DNA from: Amanita rubescens
Taxonomy: Eukaryota > Basidiomycota > Agaricomycetes > Agaricales > Amanitaceae
Assembly: GCA_015039365.1 (NCBI GenBank)
Contig: WION01000434.1
Coordinates: 1 to 44,515, forward strand
DNA: 44,515 bases
Reading direction: 5' to 3'
Shown: one piece after another, positions 1-8,178 of the stretch
Layout of the letters: each line of letters opens with the position of its first letter
Position numbering within the stretch: the stretch's first letter is position 1
Made by a program: the position numbers and the translations under genes
The notes under the pieces: generated by a model
The model's input: the letters and a program-made list of their open reading frames with translations, nothing else
What the model was told of the DNA's origin: nothing
The model's database searches: none

Positions 1-1
1 G

Positions 2-181
2 TACTGTGGTGGGAGTATACCGTTCACGGCGTATGTGAAGGAATTCAGCCTTGCTGCGTCGACGTGCGAGTTTAAAGTTTGTCGGGCGTTTATGGCGCAG
101 CTGGTGTCGGCCCAAGAAGCGGTAAGTGAAGAGGAAGGTTTTTGGTCCTCGTGGGCGTTGGGAAAGGGTTCAACTTATTGA
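2..181 (+). CDS. 3' end of a helical/receiver-like protein, paralogue of the gene at 3677-5200 (cut by window edge)
   Basis: Read from base 2, the frame gives YCGGSIPFTAYVKEF and then AASTC. This aligns with YCGQSMPLTKYVLAY...AASTC near the C-terminus of the gene at 3677-5200, so it is the tail of a second member of that family. The frame stays open to a TGA at 179-181, but a strong donor (GCG|GTAAGT) at 121 suggests that coding leaves through an intron there, so the true end is uncertain. The N-terminal helical part lies outside the window. Assignment to the family is secure by similarity to the neighbour; whether this copy is functional cannot be judged. Confidence 0.6.
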   Translation, partial: YCGGSIPFTAYVKEFSLAASTCEFKVCRAFMAQLVSAQEAVSEEEGFWSSWALGKGSTY

Positions 182-185
182 TTGA

Positions 186-501
186 ATGGCTATGATTGAG
201 CATGCGCTAGTGGTTGCCTATCTTCTTGGATAGGTGAGAAGCTTCAAATTGGTGACACTAAGTCGTTTTGATACTCACACTGAACTACAGTTAGTTCCAT
301 TCAAAGAAACCAACGCAGCAAGTACGGTGTCAATAATTTCCTTTATCACCTGATTGTGGACCGCTTCCCCATTTCCTCGTCTCCTTTTTCTTCCAACTCT
401 TCCGCGCTTCCCCCATCTATTCCATCACTATCCTCCGACTAGTGCGCACTTCCATCATCTATTCCATCACTGTCTCTTCCTCGTTCGCGTCGTCTGCATT
501 A
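186..501. other. Intergenic stretch, pyrimidine-rich on the plus strand
   Basis: No coding exon could be supported. The right half (about 360-480) is strongly C/T-rich and contains an imperfect direct repeat, CATCTATTCCATCACT, near 413 and again near 456. It lies downstream of both flanking genes, so it is a convergent intergenic region. Confidence 0.5.
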
Positions 502-1800
502 TCATATAAATAATAGAACTGAGATAGAGTAATGTATCTTACCCGCAAATTCTGCAATGGCTTCAGGCGCGTTCTTTAGAGAAAACCAGGCGCCACCTCT
601 TATCCCCCGTTCTACCTCGATGATGCTCCTCCCAAAAACAAACTTTGAAAGATGGTAAGTGATCGAAGATCCCGATATTTCAGAGCAAATGGCATCATGC
701 AGTGTAGTCCAGATATGTGAATTACGCGTAATATGTGTGAGCTTTCCTCCAGACGCGCGCGTGATTGCATCGAGGTATGCCCTACGGTAAGATCCAAGTT
801 CTGTAGGGTAGTCGTAGTGCATGTTATCCTCTGGAGATGCATCTTTCTTCCACCTGTAAGACAACGGGACCCAGTCTTCTGTCAGCCATGCGGGATACGC
901 TGCTGCCCCGCCTTGGCGAGGCAAAGTCCGTACACCATCCCAGTCAATAATTCCCGTCACGGTGCCGTCGTCATCGACAAGCACATTCTGAGAGTTGAAA
1001 TCAGGGGGACACAACATGAAGGGCGGTCCGTCGAGGGTCATGTCAGGGAGAGCCGAAAGGAATAGTTGAAGAATTGCTAATATGGAGGAATCCGAGATGC
1101 GTCGTCTAAGGGATAAGAGAAAGGACAGATATTCGTGGGCGGTGTTAAAGAGGCCTGCCGGCACTGCAGCACTGTCCAATTCTTCGGAGTCTTGCCACAG
1201 TCGCACCAAGAAAGCTGACGAGTCAGGGAAAGGTACAATGCGATGCGTTCCAGAGGCCTCATCCCAGTCCAGACAACCGATCTGATCAAACTCGAGTGCG
1301 GAAAGCTCCGTCATCCATCCTGCGATCTGCTCAAAGATTTTCTCCCGCTTCTGGTCTGTGATCCAATTCCTGTCGTTCCAAAGTTTCGAAAGATTCGTCC
1401 CTGAAATGAAGTCCATAATGACAAAGGGGCGCAAAAGAAGGTTGCTAGAATCCAGGGACCAGTAGTGAATCCGAGGTATCGGTATAGATGTCCTGGAGGA
1501 TATAAAGCGTTGGGTGACAATATCTAGATAGAATGAGCGAACACGGGAGGGTTTACGGACATCGCCTTCGGCAGGTATGCGGATAGCCCATTGGATTCCG
1601 TCAAAGAAGGAGAGTTTGTATACAATATTATATGATCCCGCACGTGGTGAAGTGGAAGCGATGCAAGAAACTTTCGGGGGTAAACCGTTGAAGAGTTGTC
1701 GACGGGTTGTGAGAGCGAGGTCTTCAAGATGCGTAGGGTTGATGGAGGCGATGATGGAAGCAAATTCCGGGTCCTCTAATAGTAACTCTTCTGCCAGCAT
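502..1800 (-). CDS. Aminoglycoside-phosphotransferase-like (APH/choline kinase fold) protein
   Basis: A single open frame of 432 residues with no intron needed; the ATG is at 1800. It has the fungal APH-family layout: a nucleotide-binding lobe with GSYNIVYKL and WAIRIP, a hinge region with PFVIMDFISGTNL, a catalytic segment PPDFNSQNVLVDDDG, and the metal-binding GIIDWDG that corresponds to the DFG motif. These proteins usually phosphorylate small hydroxylated molecules in the cytosol; the substrate here is unknown. Oddity: the catalytic loop usually begins with His (H-P/G-D-x4-N) but reads CPPDFNSQN here, so Asp and Asn are kept and the His is replaced by Pro. A piece of this gene is duplicated at 2121-2300. 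Family call is confident; activity is uncertain. Confidence 0.8.
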   Translation of the reverse strand: MLAEELLLEDPEFASIIASINPTHLEDLALTTRRQLFNGLPPKVSCIASTSPRAGSYNIVYKLSFFDGIQWAIRIPAEGDVRKPSRVRSFYLDIVTQRFISSRTSIPIPRIHYWSLDSSNLLLRPFVIMDFISGTNLSKLWNDRNWITDQKREKIFEQIAGWMTELSALEFDQIGCLDWDEASGTHRIVPFPDSSAFLVRLWQDSEELDSAAVPAGLFNTAHEYLSFLLSLRRRISDSSILAILQLFLSALPDMTLDGPPFMLCPPDFNSQNVLVDDDGTVTGIIDWDGVRTLPRQGGAAAYPAWLTEDWVPLSYRWKKDASPEDNMHYDYPTELGSYRRAYLDAITRASGGKLTHITRNSHIWTTLHDAICSEISGSSITYHLSKFVFGRSIIEVERGIRGGAWFSLKNAPEAIAEFAGKIHYSISVLLFI

Positions 1801-1932
1801 TTCGCCGTTGCGCTATCTGCGTTGATCATAAGGTCCAAAGCCTAGCTAACTTGATCGTGTCGAGACCTAATGCGGTAACCACAAGAAACTAATAGAAGAA
1901 CGTATTTTGATTCAGGGGGCTGTAGTTTCCCG

Positions 1933-2300
1933 CCACGTGGCTAACTTCCGCGTGCCACCCGAGAAGTTTCGACATGAGTCCTGCTACGGATTCCTACCCC
2001 TGCCTTGACATCCCGGGGTCAGGCATTCTATGCGCCATGTTCGACGATCTCCGCTGTCAAGGCGATCTGCACATGGATAGAACAACTCCACTCGAAGCAG
2101 CAAAAGATCATCCAACTCGTCAGGGAGAGCCGAAAGGAATAGTTGGAGAATCGCTAATACGGAGGAACCGGAGACGCTTGTCTAAGGGATAAGAGGAAGG
2201 ACAGATATTCGTGGGCGGTGTTAAACCGCCGGCACTGTAGCACCGTCCGGTTCTTCTGAGTATAGCCACAGTCGCACCAAGAAAGCCGACGAGTCAGTCA
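1933..2300. pseudogene. Chimeric pseudogene: 5' end of the 3677 gene joined to an internal piece of the APH-like gene
   Basis: Bases 1933-2120 match the promoter and start of the gene at 3677: both contain GCCACGTGGCTAAC and then TGCGCCATGTTCGA, and both run through the stretch encoding WIEQLH. A short internal part is missing. At about 2120/2121 the similarity switches abruptly to bases 1045-1232 of the APH-like gene (CAGGGAGAGCCGAAAGGAATAG...), with an eight-base loss and several substitutions. Neither part has an open frame across the junction. It is a fused relic of two neighbouring genes, formed by local rearrangement. Confidence 0.75.
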
Positions 2301-2390
2301 TGTTATATAGAGTATCATTGACTACACTGCTTCAAACCAATCATCACTTCCCAGGTCTTCAAAGCTTTTTTCAATCTAGCATCCAATTAA

Positions 2391-3528
2391 TCAACAATTC
2401 AATCTGCATATTAGCATCAAACTCGCCCAGTATGCCAAAATACCAGCAATCAAATCCGGCTGAAAAACAGGTTGGCCACCAAAGGTGGTTAACTGAACCA
2501 CAGAGGATTGCTTATAAGAGGCCCCGTCATAATTATCGTCGAGCTGGACGAGAAGGAAGATCCAATCACGTCCATTGGTCAGAGCACCACGGAAAACCTT
2601 TTTCCTGAGATAAAGTAGGGCATTGGAAACGTGCGCTAGAAGCTAGGAGGATCTACTTACTGAAGAAGCTTTCCGCATGCATACATCTCACATACTGCCT
2701 GAGGAACGTGGTCCGAGGGATCGGAAAGCTTGGCTTCTATAACGAAGAAGCCAGATGGCATATGCGACCTGAGAACATGAAGTTGCGGTGATCTCAGAAG
2801 AATAGCTGGAGGAAACAATGAACTTGGCGGTTGAGATAAGTCAAGGCAGACTTACCGGCGACGCGTTGACTTGCTACTATAGCAGTGTAGTCTACAAATC
2901 CCGAAAGGGTTGACAAACTCGACGGGCTAATAGTAGTGGCTGGCACAACGTGTTCCATGTTGAGAACCATGCGCTTATTTGGTGATAGCATTGCAGATGC
3001 GCGGAAGAAGAATGCGTCAATCCACGCACGAGCGCTTGCTTTGGTCTGGCGGAGTATGCGAGTAGCAGAAAGATTGACAGATTATTACATACCATCCTTA
3101 ATAGGAACGAGACTTTCCAACAAATGTAATTGACGATACAGGTTCGCGGAAGACCAAAGTTCGCTCTGTCCGAGGGAGGCAGTCGCCGCGATGCGTTCCT
3201 CGGAATTGGGCTTCAGATCAATAAAGCCAGTAGATATAATTTTCAACTTGGTCAAGTGCTCCGCAGTCATTCTGGAGAAGGTAAGAGACTGCAGGGAGTG
3301 AGTTAATGGAATGCCGTTTCGTAGCTCGGGTCATACCTGAGGTCCTTCCAGCTTCGACCCCAACAAAGAGAGCATCGTGTCCACCTGCTGCTCGAAACCT
3401 TCCGGAGGGCCTTCCTCCTCGGACTCCTCATAGATAATGGATTTCTTCAGCTTAAGAAGAGAGTTGTAGGCGAGTTGCAATTCCAGCCCACTGAGACCGG
3501 AGAGTTTACGCTTCTTATTAGAGGACAT
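2391..3528 (-). CDS. PD-(D/E)XK nuclease-fold-like protein of a multicopy agaric family
   Basis: Five exons fit in frame: 3528-3337, 3288-3093, 3038-2856, 2805-2661 and 2604-2391, giving 309 residues. The N-terminus is a basic KKRKLSGLSGLE followed by an acidic stretch (YEESEEEGPPEGF). The middle has WIDAFFFRASAML and GFVDYTAIV, followed by GFFVIEAK, VPQAVCEMYACGKLL and the downstream GALTNGRDWIFLLVQL. The Asp of VDYTA and the E-x-K of IEAK have the spacing of a restriction-endonuclease-like core, which I know from repeated agaric proteins and from C-termini of some Crinkler-type proteins; nuclease activity is inferred. The 3' end is uncertain: a more typical tail (SFEDLGSDDWFEAV) lies in another frame just downstream to 2322, so a terminal exon or frameshift may be involved. 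Confidence 0.65.
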
Positions 3529-3607
3529 GGTGTTGAATTACGTGAGAGAACAAGAGGGCGCGGGAGGATAACGACGATAAAATTCCGTTTGAACAGTCGG
3601 GAAGAGT

Positions 3608-3622
3608 TTGCCACGTGGCTAA
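3608..3622 (+). promoter_or_regulatory. CCACGTGG E-box-like palindrome upstream of the 3677 gene
   Basis: GCCACGTGGCTAAC occurs about 60 bases before the ATG and is preserved in the truncated copy at 1936. The core CACGTG is the site of bHLH factors such as Pho4 or Cbf1 in fungi; function here is untested. Confidence 0.3.
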
Positions 3623-3676
3623 CGGCACTGCCACTCCATTCCGAGATGACCTAAATCAGTACCGGCCTTACGCGCC

Positions 3677-5200
3677 ATGTTCGAGGATACCACAATCCTT
3701 TTTACCGCGATCTCCGCCGTCAAGGCGATCTGCACATGGATAGAACAACTCCACGCCAAACAGCAAAAGATCATCCAACTCGGGCAAACAGTCCAAGCTC
3801 TATCCCTCATTCTCGAGCCTTTCCAATACCAAATTCCTAATATGGATCTACACAAGTCCGTGATCGTCCTTCTATACGATCTGTTGGAGATCCTGAATGG
3901 AGTCAAAGGCCATCTTTCATTGTGGGGAGGGAAATCTAAAAAGTCAAAGTTTGCCAACGTTTTGGGGTTCTTATCCCCCTCTATCGCCCTGGGAATGTTG
4001 TCGGACGATGAGAAGAGGCTTTCTCAGTGGATAAATCTATTCATGTTGTCTCTCCAAATCGCCATGCTCCAGAAGCAGGTGAAAGCAGAGGCGCCCGGGC
4101 CTGCTATTGCTAGCGGTGGCTTATCGAGCGTTTCAGAAACGACTTTGGTTGAAGGCTGGGAGCCCTTAAATGACGACGTTTCGTCGTTCTGGTTGAAGAA
4201 TGTTGGTGACGAGGCAAGTGCTGTTCGCTGGCACCGCTACGCGGACCGTTGATCGTAATACTGACGCTGAGATAGAAAGTATTGTTATCGTCCGCCAACT
4301 TTGTTACCGGTCTCGAAACATGGCTTCAGCAGAGTTTAGACGAAAGACTACGCAACGCGGTTCTGCTGGAACTAGACGAGCAGGATATCGGTAGCATTAC
4401 GCGAAAGACTCTTCAACGCTTCGCTGGAACCAGAACGTTAAAACAATGTATTGACGATATGAAATCTCAATATGGTACCATACACTTTCCCGTGTTTCTC
4501 GTGGATTTGACTGATGGCGGCGTTACTAGGCTCGAACGCGAGTACTCCGCCTGGCTCACCGAATCCCCAGAGGGTCGATCTCGTACCGACTTTAGTTTGG
4601 GTAGACGACGAAATCGAGAATATCAAGGACGGAATTGAGTATGCCATGGTTCTAGGCATCCGCGTTATCCAACTCCCATCAACGATCGCCACGAAATTAT
4701 GGGTTGAGCAAAACGACGGTGAGCATGACTACCAATAATCTCTTTCAAACTCTCATATTGAATCTGTCGTTTGGGCTACAGCTGAGCTGCGAGCGCTCGA
4801 GGGACACAGTCTTATTCACTTTATCACCGATAACGCTCGCTGGGAAATTCAGCAATGGAGCGGAAACAACGACTCCGATGGCCGGATGACAAAGTGGACT
4901 ACGGGGCCATCACAGTCTTTGAACATGACAGCGGGGGATACTATCCTGCGGTACCTCAGGGGTCATGGATACAAAGCACCGGTGCTGGTGTACTGTGGCC
5001 AGAGCATGCCGCTGACGAAATACGTTTTGGCGTACAGTCATGCTGCATCGACGTGCCGTCAGGCTGTGACTAGAGCATTTATTGACAGGCTTGCAGCGGT
5101 GCATAAAGCTTTGAAGAGTGGAAGTCAGGTTGGAGTCGACAAAAAGGGTGAGGAGCTTTGGGTGAACTATGGGAAGGATCGAGGGTTCGATCTTGTCTAG
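3677..5200 (+). CDS. HeLo/MLKL-N-terminal-like helical domain fused to a receiver/TIR-like C-terminal domain
   Basis: Exons 3677-4213, 4276-4474, 4530-4718 and 4782-5200 join in frame to 447 residues. Residues 1-140 are predicted to be helical, with heptad-like stretches (AICTWIEQLH, VIVLLYDLLEILNGV) and a hydrophobic INLFMLSLQIAML, resembling the four-helix N-terminal domains of fungal HeLo and MLKL-type cell-death proteins. A second helical module (FVTGLETWLQQSLDERL ... DIGSITRKTLQRFAG) follows. After a Ser/Pro-rich linker comes LVWVDDEIENIKDGIEYA at about residue 267, then IHFITDNARWE, GDTILRYLRG and PVLVYCGQSM, a Rossmann-type pattern like receiver or TIR-like domains. The first intron begins with AG|GCAAGT, a GC-AG intron that gives phase 0. 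A CCACGTGG palindrome lies about 65 bases upstream of the ATG. The role in cell death or signalling is inference. Confidence 0.65.
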
Positions 5201-5422
5201 AAGCTTCCTTGATCCGGCGGTTTGTTCTCCACTCGCTATGGACATGGACCAGTTGCAAGAAATTCCGAGTAGATCAGCAGCGATGGGCCTTGGAGACGGT
5301 GTGCAGATTTCATGTACATCGATTACTTAATTCTATTTACGATTGACTGGTGAGTACAGGTGAGTACTTGAGTACTTGAGTTACTAGGGACCTTCCTTAC
5401 CTGTCAAACGGTGGGAACCGCG

Positions 5423-5488
5423 ATATGAGTGTCGTCGTGCATCACGTCAAAAAAGACCGAATTTATTGGTCTGACTACGGGAGACTAG
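5423..5488 (+). repeat. Left terminal inverted repeat
   Basis: Exact 66-base reverse complement of 6731-6796; identity stops abruptly at both inner and outer borders. Confidence 0.85.
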
Positions 5489-6730
5489 GAACCGCGAGTC
5501 TTTTTGAGCAACTTTCCCTCTCATCTGTCCTTTAATTCTCCCATCATCGTCCCCAGACGGTGCCAGAATCTCAGTGACAAACAAGCAGTCCCAAGCCATT
5601 ATCGGCCTTGAACATCATGGAATACCTCCACCTTTCGGTGACTCGCACATGGGGAAACCGTACTCTACCCGTCTCTTCCCGGTCCTGTGGATTTCGCGAA
5701 CATCTTGTTAGAAACAGAATGGGAGGAGTTGCCCGAAGAGTACAGGCGCTTCAGAGGATTTTTCACTAAGCGTGCTTCACGCCTTTTACGATGTAGGTCA
5801 CCGATGGTAATTATCTGACCCAACCTTTGCTGTAATCTGTACTTTCGTTACTTCTTTTTCTCCAGTCGAGCTTAGCCGCTGCTATACTCATCAGGAAAAC
5901 GCCAAATTGTAAAATAGATGTAATTGTATGTAGGACATACCAGTCTGTTAAAATGTCTAGTTACTTGTTGGTTGCACAATATTGATTAAATATGTGGGTT
6001 ATTGTACTAGTAATCGATAATCAATTAAGTAAGCAGAATGCCTTCCGCACATTTATGTATCGCGCACCTGTTCTGAGCCTCGAGAGTAACGAACGAAGGG
6101 TACGGCTGTGAGGATAATGTTGCATGTTGCGTAGTGGTTGGACCCCATTCATCTGGACCTAACGCTAGACTGAAGAACCTGGGGAGTCGTCGGCTCGTTG
6201 GACACTACCGTGGTACTGGGTCCTGGCACTCCAGTGCTGAATCCTCGAAGCAGGACGTGGTAAGGTTGTGAAGAATGGCTTCAGCGCTTAATCCTGTGAA
6301 CGGTGATAAGAAATGGCTGTGTTGTTTGGGGGTTAGAGGGACGCGGGACGCCATCATGTCATTCGTCTGTTGTCTGATATGTCGGATTGCCGGAACTCAC
6401 AACTTCAGCTTTGCCTTCTAGATGCGATGCGCCACATTTCTCGCTCCGTCTTCACTTAGCTAGATAGGTTTCGATGCTGTGAGGATGGGTGCCATCAACA
6501 ACATGACGTCCGAACACTTGCACTTTCCTATGGCGACTTTTGCCGAGCTTAGTCAACCCTTGATTACTGGGTCGAGAGGAGGAGATGCAGGTGCCTTGTA
6601 CTCTTGTACTTGGGGAGAGGCGGAGCTTTGGGAGCGGGCAGCTGGGTTCTGGGAGCGTTGGGCTGGCAACCGGGGGGGGGGGGGTATCATCTGACGCCTT
6701 GCCCCAGTTGCTCCAGTATCATATTTTTCG

Positions 6731-6796
6731 CTAGTCTCCCGTAGTCAGACCAATAAATTCGGTCTTTTTTGACGTGATGCACGACGACACTCATAT
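6731..6796 (-). repeat. Right terminal inverted repeat
   Basis: Exact 66-base reverse complement of 5423-5488. Confidence 0.85.
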
Positions 6797-6911
6797 ATGG
6801 TCTGATAGCAATGGACGGTCTCTAACCGGTGTTCCCTTTTTTCGCACGCCTGTTTCCAAATCGGGCTTATCTATAGTCACGTGTAAGCGCGTCCCTCGCT
6901 TAGATTGTTGA

Positions 6912-7271
6912 ATGCTCGACGCGCTGGCACCATTGAGGATGGATCTGTCGTGTCCTGTACCTTTGACGCCTCTGCGACCACCCGTTTTGGCCAATGCGAA
7001 CCTCAACGGACCATGTATACAGCCATACCAATCCCCTTCGGCTTCTACCCGCAAGAGAAAGTTCAATGACGAGAATCTTTTCACTTCCCCGAGCTCGTCC
7101 CAACGCCCTTCACCCGGTATCAAACGATCACGGTCATCTCTGGGTCTGTTACCGCTATCTGCACGGATTGAAAGTATACTGGATTCTATAGAGGAGATGG
7201 ACTGGTCGCTTCCCGACTTCTTGTACCATCTATTCCTGTTCAAAAGCAGGGGAGATGAGCTGTTCTGGTGA
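6912..7271 (+). pseudogene. Truncated N-terminus of a DUF6589-like mobile-element-associated protein (tentative)
   Basis: The ATG at 6912 opens 119 codons. The product has a Ser/Pro- and Arg-rich region (STRKRKFNDENLF, SPGIKRSRSSLG) and then IESILDSIEEMDWSLPDFLYHLF, a pattern I associate with the N-termini of large DUF6589-type proteins common in agaric genomes. Typical members exceed 500 residues; here the similarity stops at about 7245, where the sequence becomes the reverse strand of the helicase fragment, so the last residues are junction product. It starts 115 bases outside the right inverted repeat of the element at 5423-6796; a functional link is not shown. The family assignment is from memory and tentative. 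Confidence 0.35.
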
Positions 7272-7765
7272 CAGCAGCGCAGCTGAGATACTAGTATCCC
7301 CTCGAATAACCTTGTATGGATCATCCGATTGATTTCTGTACGCAATTTGAATGGTGTTACTATTGATAGCAATAGCCTTTACACCGATGCGGTTAAGTTT
7401 GACAGCCTATAGATACATTTGGGCATTGTACCGTAATACTGGGTCTGACTTACCATATCTTCTTCTAAGGCAATTGTAGGGCATACCACGAAAATGATGG
7501 GATCTCTCGGAAACTTCCTGACACCTGGAGGACGTAGCTCAGGCTTTTGTTGAAGCCCTTGTAGCACAAGCAGCAGAATATATATGAAGCCGGTCTTTCC
7601 TGAGCCAGTAGGAGTCACAGCAAGCAAATCCAGACCATCAAGCACCTGGCAGACACCATCCAGCTGATAGTCATGGGGATCAAAGGGTAGATTCATGATC
7701 TTCAGTATTGACCGGCAGAGGGCAAATCCCTCGGGTGTGCTAAAGCGAAAGGCTTCGCTCGCCAT
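7230..7765 (-). pseudogene. Truncated RecQ-like DEAD/DEAH-box helicase (N-terminal half of the first RecA domain)
   Basis: Two exons, 7765-7454 and 7406-7230, join in phase 0 across a GTAAGT...TATAG intron. The product starts MASEAFRFSTPEGFALC, then FDPHDYQLDGVCQVLDGLDLL (Q-like motif), the Walker A TPTGSGKT, a motif Ia PTIALEEDM, and ALLSPEQLIS. The DEAH box, helicase C-terminal domain and zinc-binding parts are absent: coding is cut at about 7245, where a different gene begins on the opposite strand. This RecQ-like family is highly repeated in agaricomycetes. The piece cannot make a working helicase. Confidence 0.75.
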
Positions 7766-8178
7766 ATCAGGGTGGCGCGACGGCGCATCGGCGGCGCGTC
7801 AAATTAGCGTGTTAGGTAAGCAATGCTCAGTACATGTGACCTTATCTATGATTTGTAAGCTACTCAGTGTGGGAAATTATCGAACACCGGTTCGAGCCTG
7901 CCATAACAAACAGACTAATTTTTCGCAGGCGTTGAAGAAAGGGGAAGGTTTCGGGGGTCCGATCCACTGCGCAGGCAGAAAAAGAAATTAATTAATTAAT
8001 TACTGTAACGAGTGTTTACTCCACGTGTTCGGACCGGTTCCCGACCGCTTCAAGCTGGTTTAACGCTGGTGTCGGGAAATCCGTTAAAAAAGCAATATTC
8101 TTAGTGAGCTGACTTCAAGTCTACCCAGTTCTATTAGGCTTAAAATGCGGGGGCATCAGGCCATGATATTGACTATAA
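7766..8178. other. Intergenic region upstream of the helicase fragment and the DUF6532 gene
   Basis: No gene supported. It contains a (TTAA)n-like run ATTAATTAATTAATTA at about 7985-8002, a CCACGTG at about 8021 and a GGTTCGAGCC box at about 7880 that resembles a tRNA B-box without a foldable tRNA around it. Confidence 0.4.

Larger units (their letters stand above)
5423..6796. mobile_element. Non-autonomous DNA-transposon-like element with perfect 66-bp terminal inverted repeats
   Basis: Bases 5423-5488 and 6731-6796 are exact reverse complements of each other, starting ATATGAGTGTCGTCGTGCAT on the left. If the ends are read as TGAG...CTCA, both sides are flanked by TA, compatible with a TA target duplication, but AT-type duplications cannot be excluded. 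The 1.24-kb interior has no transposase-like frame. It holds a 13-G run at about 6672-6684 and a segment (about 6030-6400) that recurs diverged at 13321-13620. A short frame containing LLETEWEELPEEYRRF near 5705-5760 could be captured coding sequence but is not recognised. The perfect repeats suggest recent activity with help from an autonomous relative elsewhere. Confidence 0.75.

Noticed and set aside
5345..5390. Tandem GAGTAC/TTGAGTAC repeat as a regulatory array
   Set aside because: Only two or three imperfect units; no support for function.
6479..6694. 71-codon frame inside the inverted-repeat element
   Set aside because: Gly-rich product reading through the poly-G run, no domain and no splice context; treated as non-coding.
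6791..7372. 193-codon minus-strand frame
   Set aside because: It runs antisense to the better-supported DUF6589-like fragment and across the collision junction; it includes the RecQ exon only in a different frame.
7860..7900. Possible tRNA or tRNA-derived SINE (GGTTCGAGCC box)
   Set aside because: The B-box-like motif has no matching acceptor, D or anticodon stems upstream, so it cannot be folded as a tRNA; only one copy is visible.
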